64,000 nucleotides of DNA from Adineta steineri (taxonomy: Eukaryota > Rotifera > Eurotatoria > Adinetida > Adinetidae), in contig CAJNOI010000214.1 of the NCBI GenBank assembly GCA_905250115.1, positions 40,402 through 104,401 of the forward strand, given 5' to 3'. The translations under genes and the position numbers were made by a program. The notes beneath the pieces were generated by a model. The model did no database searches, was not told the origin of the DNA, and saw only the letters and a program-made list of their open reading frames with translations. Positions 36,421 to 49,872 of this stretch are shown here, in pieces. The stretch's first letter is position 1, and each line of letters opens with the position of its first letter.

Positions 36421-37152
36421 ATGAATACATCCATTCAAACTGTCTCAAAATCTGACATTAATTTACTAGATTTATTACTAATCAAGAGTGATACGTGTAG
36501 AAATAAAACACAAGTAGAATGTGTAGAACTTGATCAAAAAGATAATGATGTGATTGATTTCGATTCAGCGATTGTATTAGTTGGTCGATTTAATAATAAT
36601 AAAGTACGAGATCAAATAATTTCAATAGTTTTCTTTTTCTATTGAATATTCTTTTAGCAAATACAATACTATTTCAATCATAGTCATTCTTCGCATAATC
36701 AGTACGATGATTTATCTCATACACGTGATTTTAAATATCAGATACATTCTGATAAACAACAACAAATAAATGTTGTTGATCAAATGATTGCTGAATCATA
36801 TATTCCTTATTCTCTGTTACCAAAACATTTCAAATCACAACAAAGTCAATGGCAGACATCATTCAGAGATCAATATTTTATTCCTAATAATCTTTGTTAT
36901 GAATCAGATACAAACAATTGTTATAATTCACATTCTTATCGAGGATTTGAACATTGTTCATATGCTATCAATAAACGGAACAGACCTTGTCTACATTCGA
37001 ATCAGCAACGTGGAAGATATCGGTAAATAATAAAAATATGTCTTTTGTTTTATTTAATTTTAAATTCCTTAAGAAGTTATAGACGAAATGGTAATAGTTG
37101 CATTCTTGATGATCATCGAGTAAATACGTTCATGCCAGATAAATATCAATAA
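36421..37152 (+). CDS. Orphan protein, 208 aa, three exons
   Basis: Exons 36421-36603, 36658-37022 and 37074-37152 join in frame to 208 residues and use clean GT-AG borders (TTTTAG and CTTAAG acceptors). I do not recognise the family. The N-terminal 60 residues are mixed polar with a DFDSAIVLVGRF end. The middle is rich in His, Gln, Tyr and Ser. A block WQTSFRDQYFIPNNLCYES and a Cys/His/Arg-rich block (FEHCSYAINKRNRPC) follow. No signal peptide or membrane span is seen. Aromatic W-x-T-x-x-x-x-x-Y patterns occur in axonemal microtubule-binding proteins, but the resemblance is too weak to assign a role. The ATG is the first in frame and no intron is needed before it. Confidence 0.65.
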
Positions 37153-38846
37153 TTGATGGATAGATAATCAACGGATAATAAATATTTTATTTTTTATATT
37201 TTGAATACCACCAATAAATCTGATCATAGTACACAATTTCTAAACGGTCATGAATTTTCCTAAAAATCGCTCATATTGACAATTTATTGTTATATAATCC
37301 AACGATTAATTTACCTTATAGATAGTAATAAAGTTGTCGATTTTTGAACGATTTTTACTATATATACATTGAATAAATTATTAAATTAGTTTCTTTATTA
37401 TTGCTGTTTGCAAATAAATTGTGTGTATTTAGAAGCACATGTGGTATTATAAAAACGATAGGATGAAGGACGCGCAAATAATGAAGAGAATAAGCAATAA
37501 ATGTGACACGTGTTCGATTAATTCGATTGTGTATAAATTATTCGAGCGTATACCACATTACCAATCGATAAAACTATATCCGGTTTTTATAATAATATTT
37601 TAAAAACAATTTTTTCAACAGTATCTTAAATTCATTTCAAACTTGGCATAGATTTAAAGAAGTACTCATAGCATTTTTATTAAATAAAAAAACCTCAATT
37701 GATTGTAGTATTTTATTTAAAATAGTCTTTTTGTAGCAATATTCAAAAAATCTATTTATTATATCGTAATCAGTAATTTTGAATGCATTTTCAGATAACG
37801 AGAATCAATTAACATTTTGTTCAAGAATATAAAAATTGAAATAGTATATACAAGTAACGCTCGTCTGGACACTCACTCAGCTCTTTCTCGTAAGACCGAT
37901 ATGTCTTCACTACCTGTAAACTATTTCAAAAATCGACTTCAGATTTGAATTCTACGATCTTAATAATCGTTCGATTAACTCTGATAAAAAATATATTTTT
38001 TGTAAAAAAAGGTAGTCCTTTATGTAAACAAAATTAATTCGAAAACAATTTCAAAAACTAAAACTAGATGCGAGCTCCTCGACCCCAATTATCTTTGATC
38101 AAGTTTTACTGTGAAGGATTCTTTTTGTTTTAACATGGTTATTCGACGAATGGATGAAATGCGGACATAAAAACATGCAAGCAAACAATTTATCTCTGCG
38201 AGAAAGAGAATAAATTTTCACACCATAGAAATATTAAGATATTTCGATTTGTTTGATCATAGAACTTCCAACTGATAGCATCGTCTTCTCATATGTTTCA
38301 TATGATATAATATGCATTTCTGACGGAAAAGATTCTCTCAAATATATAATAATACTTATGAAAAAAATGAATTGAAGATTTAGATAATATCTTCCTCGTA
38401 TTATTGGTAAATAAGAACTTTTCATGATTTATTTGAGTCAAACAACTTTCAAATATAAAAAACTATTAACAATCATAAATGTGAATCAATACATTTTCTA
38501 ATCGATACAAAACGCTTTAATCATGAGAGAAAAATTGAGTTCCTCAAAAAAACAGTAGATTAATATAGTCATATGTCCATGCTACTAATTTTGATGTATA
38601 AAAAAAAGATGAAATGCTGAAATCATAATAAAAAAATAAAAAGTTTATTGTTAATTAGCTCCGACGTGCTTGATTGGTTGTAGTTGTATCCTTCTTTTTT
38701 AGCTCGTAAAAAAACAACAGTATATGAAATTAATATGAATGATAAATGTATCATATACATGCAACATACCCATTTGAAACACAAACACAATGATTAGAAA
38801 ATTTGTATGCTAATATTTTAGTTAAACTGAAGTTAGAATTTTCAAG
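37153..38846. other. Gene-free stretch
   Basis: No supported gene. AT-rich, with an ATGTGGTAT / ATACCACAT inverted pair near 37438 and 37550. Confidence 0.35.
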
Positions 38847-39026
38847 TCATCTTTTGTATAACGATAATATCGTAGATGAGTAGTGTAAACAACAAATAGC
38901 ATCATTATAATATTCACAGGCACAACCACCATTTGCGGGACGCTGATCCAGACTATATGCCATTGCTCCAAAGAAGATGTTTGCCATTAAGATGATACAT
39001 AAGACGGCGATGATAGTTTTGACCAT
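38847..39026 (-). CDS. Secreted Cys-rich microprotein, 59 aa
   Basis: A 59-residue frame starting MVKTIIAVLCIILMANIFFG, a strong signal peptide likely cut near AMA or AYS at residues 21-25. The mature part is short: SLDQRPANGGCACEYYNDA then ICCLHY, so four cysteines lie close together in a C-x-C-x7-CC pattern. A TATA box stands 81 bases upstream, which supports a transcribed gene despite its size. Splicing after the CC block into a second exon further down (about 38650-38720) is possible and would change the tail. The family is not recognised. It could be a secreted regulatory, defence or matrix peptide; no activity is claimed. Confidence 0.6.
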   Translation of the reverse strand: MVKTIIAVLCIILMANIFFGAMAYSLDQRPANGGCACEYYNDAICCLHYSSTILSLYKR

Positions 39027-39106
39027 TGTAATATATTTTGAATGCAGTTGAGTATTATAAATAACTGGGAATACTGGATGATATAATTGTACAGTTATGC
39101 TTCAGC

Positions 39107-39114
39107 TATATATA
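39107..39114 (-). promoter_or_regulatory. TATA box of the Cys-rich microprotein gene
   Basis: TATATATA followed by GCTGAAGC on the minus strand, 81 bases before the ATG, allowing a leader of about 50 bases. Confidence 0.55.
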
Positions 39115-40275
39115 CGTCGAGCGCCTGGCATGGATGCATTTAGTAAAAATAATTTTCTTTTTTGATACGCAAAAAGTGTGATGCACGCTGGTTTCTTTCT
39201 AACAATAAGAAAAACAGATCTCGCCTTGTATTTAAAACGAGATCGGTAATTATCTTTTGTTCGTATATATACGTATGCGTATAACGTCAGCAAAAAACGT
39301 ATTTTTTCGTTCGCATAGCACGAAAGGTAATCATCGCTTGTTTACATAGACATATTCGAAAACTGTCCTCACTGCACTGTACTTTTTTATCCATAAAACG
39401 TGTCCAAATAACGTGATCTTGGGAGAAAAAAATCATATTCCTCTTCAATATTTTAGTAGAGAGAAGTGACGTATTTTGTTTTGTCATTGTTCGCTTGATT
39501 CACATTTGATAATATCGCTACATATCTATATTTATTCACTTGCATTACAATAAAAAAAAAACTTGATAAATTATTGATATAAGAACATTTAAATGATGAT
39601 CTAATTTTGAATATCATCATGAAATTATAAATAATATTGTTCGTATGCATCACATGTTAATTAATAAACTTATTTTAAAACCTTATCGTTTTATAGGATT
39701 TACAAAGCATTCATTTTCAAACTGGAGTCGGATATCCATGATGAAATTTTGGGCTTTATAACATCTAGTTAAAATAAATAAATAATAAAATAGTTCAGAT
39801 CTTTTCGCCGAAAGAATCGAACTTGAACTGTTACAAGTTAAGTGACACTGCAGTAAATATGAATTTTATTGAAATGCTTCCTCTGTCTTTATTTCGATTT
39901 ATTGCAATAAAATTAGATTCTTAATTAGAATATTATAGATTTAATTTCGATGTGATAGACTGTATATATATATAAATTTATCTCTCATTAATAATTGATG
40001 TTTTTAATAAAAATAAAAAGAATAAGATAGGATAATATTGATTTATCTCAATTACTGTTTTGTTTTATTTTTGTGTATAAGTCACTAAAATTTCCATATT
40101 TTGTTTTTTGATATAATAGGTAGATATAATCATTGTGCAAAAGAAGTAAGTGAGAAAGAAAGAAAGAAGGAAAGAATGTCAAATAAAATGAAAAGATTAA
40201 GTTAAAAGTAGCACCGACAACAACGAAAAATGATAAACAAAGAAAGAAATACTTTTGCGAATAAATATGTTATTA
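39115..40275. other. Gene-free stretch and myosin V 3' flank
   Basis: No supported gene. A GAAAGAAAGAAAGAAGG-type simple repeat lies at about 40152-40173. Confidence 0.4.
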
Positions 40276-43200
40276 TTAAACAAGGGAAAGAAAATCAAGA
40301 TGAAGTTCATGAGGAATCTCCAATTGATCAAGTGAAACAGTTGATGGAACATAAGGATAAACAAGTGGAAATGTATATGACAGATCAAAATTTTCTTGTT
40401 GTTCATAATCACTTCGTGCACGATCAGGTGTTGAACCAAGTCTTTGTTGTCTCAATAATTCTTGTACACGTTTTATTAATGTTGGTGTTACTTGATCATC
40501 AAAATCATCCATTGACTTGTATAAACTCAATAATTTCGTTACCTAAAATTCAATTCAAGTGTTTAATTTTCAATAAAAAAAAAACAAAACAAATTTATCT
40601 TTACTTGAACTATAGTTAACTTAGTGCAAACATTACTAATGCTTGTTTCATCTTTTTTACAAAGAAATAATTGAACAGCTTGTGTTAATGGAAGAAGACA
40701 ATCAGAAGCACCACTATCTTGTAAATTTTGATCACGTAACCATTCAGTTAAATGATTTAAATTATAACTAACGAAAAACAAAAAAAATATATCAAATGAT
40801 TTTCTTTTAAATTAAAATTCTACCGAATTTGTAAAGCTTTACTCCAATTACAACAATCACTTCGTACAAGTAAACCACGAAGAGCTTGAGCATCAATTAT
40901 ATAAAAAATCTAAAAAAAAATTCTATTAAAATAATTTTTTTCTTTGTCTAATAAACAAACTTGTTTGAATAATTGTTGAACAATAACTGGTTCAACTGAA
41001 TACATTTGACATAATTTATGATAATCATTTAACTAAATAAGAAATACAATAGAATATTTTTATATTATAACAAAAAAATATCTATACTTGTTTAAGAAGA
41101 TCTTGTGCGGAAAATTTTGATCGTTTATCAGTAGGAGTTGTTGCAGATATACCTGGATTTACAGATGCGATACCACCTGAATCAAGATCTTCATGTTCAA
41201 TTATAGCAGGAACTATTTAGAAACAAAAAAACACTTGAATAATAGTATTTTAAATCTAAATCTTCATCATACTAATCATTGGTAATAATTTAATTTTCAC
41301 TCTTTTTAAAATTTCATCATATAAATGAACAACAAGATCAGCAAAAATGATTCGATAATCAGTTAAATCAAAATTTCTTAATGCTTGTTCATTTTGTTTT
41401 GGAGTATTTGTTATTTGATATTTCTAGAATTTAAATTTAGGGTTTTGTTTATATTTATGATTGAATATAGGAGATATACCTCTTCACCACTATATTGTTG
41501 TAATGTATGAAGAAATCGAACAGTATTTGCTGTCCATAGAATAGGATAATCAATATCTTCATTTCTCTACGAAAACAAAAAATCAAATTTTTCTCATTTT
41601 CCATAAAAAGAATTTTTTGTTTACTCGTGGTAATTTTTTGATTTTTTTCGTAACAGCTGATAAAAATCCAGCAACATGTGCTTCATCATCAACAAAATCA
41701 ATATATCGAATACACATAAAAAGAATGTAAGCAGGAAGAGCAGGAATATATTTGGCAGCTAAACGAGGTTTTAATTCTATATAAACAAAAATATTTATCA
41801 ATTGTGTTTTTTTTGCTAAAATAAAAACAAACCAAGAATAACGGTATCAGTTATTCGTTCTGTTTCTTGTGGATTACATTTAATCATTCCACTAAAATGT
41901 TTTATACTTTGACGACGAAGATCAACATTTCCTGTTACATTTGATTGTATTGTTGTACTTGCTAATGACATTGAATTCGAACCATCAATATGATTAGTAA
42001 ACGGAGGAAGACCATTTGTTGAACCATTTTGTAAGACTTGTTCCCAGGATACATTTCCTATTTTTAGATCAATATTAATTATTCAATACTTTAGAAGACA
42101 AAGAAATGTTTTTAGTGGCAAGAAACGAAAAAAGGATTTATCTTACTTAGCGAATTAGTTAATAAAAAATAGTGAATTACCTGCTGAAAAACTTTTATTA
42201 ACAAGTTTAATAACACGTCTTAATTTTCTAATTTCTGCATGATTATTTTGAATTTGTTGATGAAGTTCCTATGAATAAAAGAAATGATTTAATATATATA
42301 TATAAACAGATAGATATATGTTATATACAAGATTTTCATGTATAACATTAGCTATTTGTTGTTTCATTGAATCATCAACTGTATTTTCATCAATTGATTT
42401 ACATAATTCAAGATTTTCTGCTTCAACTTGTGCTAAACGATCTTGTGTTCTTTCATATTCACGTTGATATGATGTTCGACATTGTTCAAGTTCAAGTTCG
42501 AGCATTCTTTAAAAATGAAAATAAAAATATCAAAATGAAAATAAAATCTTTCATACTTGTTAATTTGTTTTTGACTTTGATATGCTTGTTCAATAGCATC
42601 ACTTGCAATAACATCATCAGTTTCATTTTCATGTTGCATAACACGATCTTGTAGTTTTGATTTCATTTCAATTTGTTCACGACGACGATGTTCTAATTCA
42701 GCATTTAATGCTTCAAATTGAGCTTAAAACGAAAAAAAAAGAATAAAGAAGAAGAAGATTTAAATATAACTAAATCTTACCAAGTAATTGGTCTTTTGCA
42801 GATTGTTCATCACCCTTGAGTAATTCTTCTCTTAATGCTCTAAGGTCATTTCGTAATTTATCCATATCTAATTCATCTAAATGCCATGGTGAATGTTTTT
42901 TCATTGTACTTAATTTCGATGAATTTGTTATTCCTTTGTCAAGTTCTTCACTCATTGTTTTATTTTCTTGTTCGAGTTGTCTAAGACGTCGTTGAAGACG
43001 AAGAAGAAGACCACCAGCATTACCATCTATTTCAGCAAGGTCTTCTAATGGTTCATTTGTATTTATAGTTGTTAATTGACGTAGATGGCTATTGATAGTA
43101 GATGAAAGAAGAGGAGGAGGACGACGAGGAGTTAAACTATCGCTGTTCAATGGTGCTTGATCCTAATACAAAAGTAAATATGTACATTAATCAGTATCAT

Positions 43201-46200
43201 CATTAGTGGATTGACCCATATAACACAAATTACGGCATATATATTATAATGAAATGATATTACGAACTTTTTATGTATCTTTTTTATTGACTAACTACAA
43301 ATCAAAGATCTAACTGAATTTATTTCTACAAGAGTTAATATTAATTCTCATGAGTATAACCAGAAAAAAAAGTACAGAGTAAGTTTTATTTCTTCGCCAT
43401 TTCTTCTAGTCGTTTTGATTGCCTGTGAGGATATATTAATCTAAAATCCCGATGGTTTATAACTTCGCTGTATGTTTATTCAATCTGTTTATTTTATTAT
43501 ATTGAATATTCAAATATTTCAAATAATAACAATTATCAGATCGAAAAACGTGTCTTCTACTGTTATGTACATGATAAATTTATCGTATTATATTAAGTAA
43601 AGATGTCGACGACTTGTAAAAAAGCTATTTTCTATAAAATTTTCATTCTAAAATATAATCCCTCTACCTCCCCTCCCTCAAAAATCAATCTTAGATTAAA
43701 CAGAATGAAATCGTATGAAATTGTCAGTACTAAATCATAATGTTTGAGGTAGACATGTACCAAAGAAAAACTAAAAATAGATCATTTAGTCCATTCGAAT
43801 TCTCCGTGGACCTTCGTTTGATAGATTCTTTCTTTTTTTTTGATAGAACACGCTAGAATCCAGGGTCATTGGGAGCTTTTTCCTTTGAATTCTTACTTTT
43901 TAAGCAGAAAAGAAAGAGAGATGATAAGTTTAATCGTTTGAAAAACTCTCAAAAAAATGGGTTTCATAGGTACCGCAGTATTTTATGCTTTTTCGAACAC
44001 AAAATGTTCTATATAAATAGGATTAAAACTATATTATTTACAGGTAGATCATCAAGATCAAGTGTATCCATAAATTTCGAATCCCAAGTCATATTTGAAT
44101 CTGATGGTGCTGATTTAACTTTATTAACATTTCCATTTTGTAATTCACTTTGAAGATTTTCACATTTTTGTTCTAATCTATGCATTTCAATAACAAGCCG
44201 TTGTCTTTGTTGTCTTTCAGTAGATAATTCTTCTTCAAGTTGTTTTAATCGTGTTGTTGATAAATCTTGTGCTGATAAATCTCCACGTGATTGTTCCTTT
44301 AATTTTTTAATTTCTTTTGATTTTTCTTCGATTTGATTTTGTAAATTTGTAACTAATTCAGTATTCTTTAAAATAATTTCCTCTTTTGATTGTTTTGTTT
44401 GTGTTAAATCAGAACGAATTGATGTATTATCAGCTTTAAGACGTTCATTTTCTAATCGAAGTCTAATAAAAAAAAGTAATTATTATTGACATTAGAATTC
44501 AAAAAAAGGAAGACAAGTATAAAATAAAATCTTACTGTTGAAGTTCTTCTTCTAAATTTGATTGTTTTTTTTGTTTTTGTTTGAATTCTTTATTATTAAT
44601 TTTAATTTGTTCAAATTCTTTTTTTAAACTATCAAATTCTTGTTCTTTAGATGATAAACGTTCATTATCACGTTTTTGTTCATCAATTTTATATTGTAAT
44701 GAAATAATTTTATTTTCTAAACCTTTATTTAATTGTCTTTGATGTTCAATTGAACGTTGTTCAAGACGAAGTTTTTTAACTTCTAAACAAGCTTCACGTC
44801 GACGTTGATGTGATTGTAAAAGTATAACACCACGTTGAAATGTAAGAAATCTTTGACGTGCAATCCACATACGTACAGATGATTGAAGTACAAGTACACT
44901 TCGTTCAAGCATTCTTTGTTGAAGATTTTTTCTAACCAAATAACCTCGACAATGTGATTGTATATCAATTAAAATAATTCGAAGTCTTTCAAAATTACGT
45001 TGAGCTAATTGCATACGCCATAACGATTGAAATAATGTTACAGCACGTGTACGACGAATATTTTCGGCATGTTTTATTGCTAAATATCTTCGAGCTAATG
45101 TTTGAAGTGCAAGTGTTGTACGTTGAATTTTTAAATAACGTTTACGAGCATAATAAGCACGGTATGTTGTTTGTATTTTAATAATACATGCACGAAGTTT
45201 TTCTGAACGTAATTTTTCTAAATAAGCAACTTGTCCAGCACGAAAAAATATTTTCGTATTTCCAAATTGATATTTATCTTGATCAGATATTAAATTTTTA
45301 AGAATATTTTCACATGTTCGACGATAATTTGTACGATCAATTACTGATGAACGTGCTAATAAGCGATAACGAATAAAAAAATCATGATAATTCCAACGTG
45401 ATGGATAACCAGCAGCACTAATACGAACTGTTTCTAATACACCACATGCACGTAATTGTTGTACGGCACGACGAGGTTCAAATCTTTAAATTAAATATTT
45501 AAATTACTAATGAATGATCGAAGATTTTTTTCAATAGAATATTTACTCACTTTTCCAAAACTATGAATTAGAATTAGAGTTTTCTCCTCGAGTTTGTTCA
45601 AGAATAAACAAAAAAGTTTTCAGCGCACTTGTATAGTTCCACTATTAGAATTCGGGATCATTATCTATACATCAGCTTGGTTGACTATCATATTTCGTCC
45701 TACAAAATGACTGACTCCAATAATTTTTAGTATTTCCGAAAATGATCTTATAGAATGAACAAAACTGCGCTAATTCATGACAACAGATACAATGTTTCTA
45801 AGCCCGACACAATTCTGGTTCTATTTCATAGCTTTTGACTTGTCTGTCATAGTTTCTTACAGGTCAAAAGTCAATAAATATTCTATCTAAAAAATTTTCA
45901 ATTAACCGTTAAAAAAACTTACGTAAATGGAGTTTTTGTATCATTAGGTTTTATACAACGAACATAATGTGGTTCCGTAGAATTTAATGCTGCCATTAGA
46001 CTTGTTAACGACTCACGAAACTAATAGAAAAAAGAACATGACAATTTATATTCATTCAATATATTGAAGAAGTTTTCAAACAAATGGAGTTATACAATAG
46101 AAATAGGGAAGAAGTAAAGCAAGGATATTTTGATTGGTTTAAATGTCAGTATTGAAAACTGTTCATTTAAAAAATAAAGAATTCTGTGCTTCAAACAAAA

Positions 46201-49200
46201 CATAAAATATTTTATAGAGTGAAAATTATATTTTTGATTTACACTTAAGTCAAAGAAAACATATATATATACAAAACCAACCTGTGAACCGAGTGAAAAA
46301 CGCTGAAAACAACTATTTAAAATATTTTTATAATAAAAAAAAGAAAATTTACTTGAGATCCAACAGTTTTCTTTCTTTGTGCTTGAACTTTTGATGTTGC
46401 TTGTAATGTTCCTGTTTTTTGTACTTGATAAGATTTTCCTGATCCTTTTGCATTATCTTTTAATTCATCTTCTTCCAGAAATAATTGAACAACAAAATCA
46501 AACTAAAAATAATAAACTGATAAAAGATATAAAAGAAAGCTTTTTAATATTACTTCACTCTCTTTTAACATTTTTAATTGATCTTCAAGTACTGTATCAC
46601 GATTTTTTTCAAGAAATCCATCGATTGAATATTCAACTTTTTCTGCAAAATGATTTATAATAAATGATGAATTAGCTGCTAATTTTTTTGTTAAAAAATC
46701 TGGATGTTTTCCATGTTGAGTAACTAATTTTCTATTCCAGTTTTCATCTGAACCTTTGGGCATCTGTAAAAAAATTTCATTTGATTTATTTTTTATAGCA
46801 AATAAACTACAAAACAAACTTTGCATTCTTCATCTAATAAATCTAAAATTCCTAATTTATTTTCAATTAAATCAATACATGGTTGATTATCATAAAATTG
46901 TATAAATGACCAGGTTATTTCTTCTTTCATATATTCTTCTTGTTCAAGTTTAAATACATGCTAAACGTACAAATTTCATTTTAAAATATCAAAGAAATAT
47001 CTTTTTTGGTTTTTTTACTTGACAAAATTGTTGTTGTAATTTTTCATTTGCATAATTTATACAAAATTGTTCAAAACTATTTATTTCAAATGTTTCGAAA
47101 CTAAATGCAAAAAAAATATATGAAATATTAAAAATAATTAAAAAAAAAGAAAAACTATACCCATAAATATCTAGAACACCAATAAATGATTGTCTTTGTC
47201 CAATATATTCTAATGATTTATTTATTTCATTAACAATCCATGAAAATAATTGCGAGTAAATATGTTTTGCAAGTGCATCTCGAGAGAATAGAGCCTAAAA
47301 TGATTAAATAATTATAGTGGAAATCAAAAGTTTAAGGTATTTGTTTTTTGTATAAACAAATGATTTGAATAATCAAGGAAGTGCTCAATCAATCGCATAA
47401 TATTTCATAATTTTATCTATGAGTTTTATGATCAAAGTTTCTAACAAAACCGATAGTAAAGCTTTATGGAAATTATTACTTCACAATGTCATCTTGAAGA
47501 TAATAAAATTCTGAGCAAAATGAAACATCGTCGCGTTTTCTACGATTTTTTCTTAAAAAGTATTTTTTCGCTTTTCATGACCTGCGTAATCTTTCAAGAG
47601 AAAACTCGATGATCCATCATTTAGCTCAGAATTTGATGCTCTTTAAAATGATGTTATCAAGAAACAATTTCAATAAAGTTTTTACTTTGATTACTCAAAT
47701 CATTTTGAACAACAAAGAATAGATGCATTGAACTTTTGATTGCTACTATATATAATAAGAAAATTTTACTTGATTAAAAGTTAATGTTGTATTAACAACT
47801 TCAACACCAGTTTTAATTCTTTTATTGCATAGCCATGTTCTCATACGACTTTCATCAATTTTAAGAAGTGAACAAAATGTTGAAAATGATCTATCAGATT
47901 CTTTAACATACGTTGTTTCACCATCACCTTCACTTATAATAACATTTCCCAAATGTAATATTGCAGATAGAAGACGAAATATTGATATTTGAACTTTATT
48001 CTCAATACCTATCAAAATATATATCATACAGATATTAAAGATAAGAAAAAATATGCTACAAACCAAGGAGTGTTAATGCTTCACGTGTTTCCTGAAATTG
48101 TTGAGCATCATTCACACCTTTGATTGTTATTGCATTTCCTTCAGATGTATATCGAAATTGATCCGCAGATACTAAATTAATAACAAATATTTTCAAATTA
48201 AAAAATAAAATTAATCTTACATAATGCAAGAGATTTCATTTCTGGTTGATTCGTTTGTGTACATAATTGATAGAATATATGATAATTTCGTTCATCAGGT
48301 GCTTGATAAATAACTCTACAGGAAAAAAAACAAGATCTTATTAATTAGAAAAGAAAAATATTTTTCCGTATACCTTGATTTTTCTAGTAAATAAGTTCTC
48401 ATTGATGCTCCACAAATATGATTTTTTAAAAAACCAATTTCAATATATTTTCCAAAACGTGATGAATTATCATTACGTATTGTTTTAGCATTTCCAATAG
48501 CCTTTTATATATAAATAATTATTTTATATTTTGTATTGATTCAATGAAACTTACTTCCATAATCGGACTTGATGCTAAAACTTTTTTTTCAATTTGTGTT
48601 TCTTCTAATAAACCGCCAACATTTGCAAAATATCTCATTGCATATTTTGCACTAACTGTTTTTCCAGCACCTGATTCTCCTGAAACAATAATTGATTGAT
48701 TTTTCGAGAAATTCACCATAGATTGATAAGCTAATTCAGCTGTAGAAAATATATGTGGTTCTAATAATTGAACATCTTGATCACGATACAATTGAATTGT
48801 ATCATTTCCATATATTGATAAAACTTCATAAGGATTTATAGCAACTAATACAATACCACATTTTGTATAAATTTGAGATTTATTAAAACGAGATTCAAGA
48901 TTATATAAAACTAAAATCAATATATTTTAATTAAATAGAAAAAAGATTTAATTATTTTACCTTCAGGTTCATTTAAGTAGGATAGAGCAGTAAGATCTTT
49001 TTGACCAATAAGTATCTCTGGATTACGTAATGGTGGAAGATCAGTATCAGATTTAATTGGAATTGTTTCCTAATTATATTTAAGATTAATTATGAAAGAT
49101 TTTTTAAAAAATCAACTTACATTTCCTCCATCAGGTGATGTAACCTCAAGTTTTCCTTTTCCATCATAATTAGCGGAGACAGTGACCGCACGCCAAACAA

Positions 49201-49655
49201 GTTCACGATCTGGTAACCAAATACGTGCACCCTAAGAAAAATGAATTTTTTCGTTTTTATATCTATATTTTGATATATGAAATAAAATAAAAATCAAGCA
49301 GCCTCTTATATTGCATTATTCTTTTTTTTCATAATATTCATATTTTAAAATCATGCAATATAAACTAAATATAGCACAGCACACATGGTATATTGACAAA
49401 ATATACGAACTTGAAAGAAATATTATTCGACTTAGCTAATATGAAATAAAAAAGAAATGCAAACAACAACGAAATAAATCGAATAACTCAAAATAAATAT
49501 TCGCTAATTTTTTCTTTAAAAAGAAACCTTTATCATATTCAGATAATATTTACGACTAGAATTAATTGACAACATAGATTAACAAGACAAAAGAAAACGA
49601 AAGATTTATTATTATATATTTAACATACCTTCGTATATAATTCTCGGACAGACAT
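40276..49655 (-). CDS. MYO5: Unconventional myosin V heavy chain
   Basis: Myosin V is a two-headed actin motor that carries organelles and mRNA. About 25-30 exons are read. A 9-codon first exon (49655-49629) is followed by an SH3-like N-terminus ([17 protein letters not shown]). The motor has the P-loop GESGAGKT near 48670, switch [11 protein letters not shown] near 48460, the switch II part VLDIYG near 47165, [17 protein letters not shown] near 45960 and [17 protein letters not shown] near 45450. Six IQ motifs follow (45200-44770), from [20 protein letters not shown] to [15 protein letters not shown]. The coiled coil covers about 44750-42250. The globular tail carries the DIL domain (41800-40276) and ends near [21 protein letters not shown] 21-base microexon (46282-46302) adds seven residues to a motor loop. 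It begins 217 bases downstream of GINS3. Confidence 0.95.
46282..46302 (-). other. 21-base microexon of myosin V
   Basis: Codes RFSLGSQ at phase 0, flanked by a TTTTCAG acceptor and a CAG-GTTGGT donor. The exons on both sides (ending KKTVGSQ and starting FRESL) are already contiguous in known myosin V, so it is likely a cassette exon. Confidence 0.65.
47358..47705. mobile_element. Foldback (MITE-like) element in a myosin V intron
   Basis: The ends AAATGATTTGAATAATCAA and its inverted partner match at 18 of 19 bases. Further in, long imperfect arms pair: CTTTATGGAAATTATT against CTTTATTGAAATTGTT, and AAATTCTGAGCAAAATGA against AAATTCTGAGCTAAATGA. The left arm has an extra block of about 75 bases. 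It fills most of the 475-base intron 47295-47769. No coding capacity. Confidence 0.7.
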
Positions 49656-49872
49656 AATTCTTCAATATTGTATTTAAAAATATTACGAAGCCATTCAAAG
49701 GTGACAAACAATATGTTGAATGTCGAAACACCGACAAAGAATTATTTCTAGAAAATAGTGAACAAATTGTTTTTATTTGATACTACATAACATTCATATG
49801 GACTCTCTATCTGACCATTTTTTTATTAAGAGAAAAATACAGAAGAAAAAATATTTATCTGAAATTTTAAGT

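Noticed and set aside
40230-40619. 129-codon plus-strand frame
   Set aside because: Antisense shadow of the last myosin V exon.
45832-45869. CTTTTGACTTGT / ACAGGTCAAAAG hairpin in a myosin V intron
   Set aside because: One small stem with a mismatch; no further structure to support a function.
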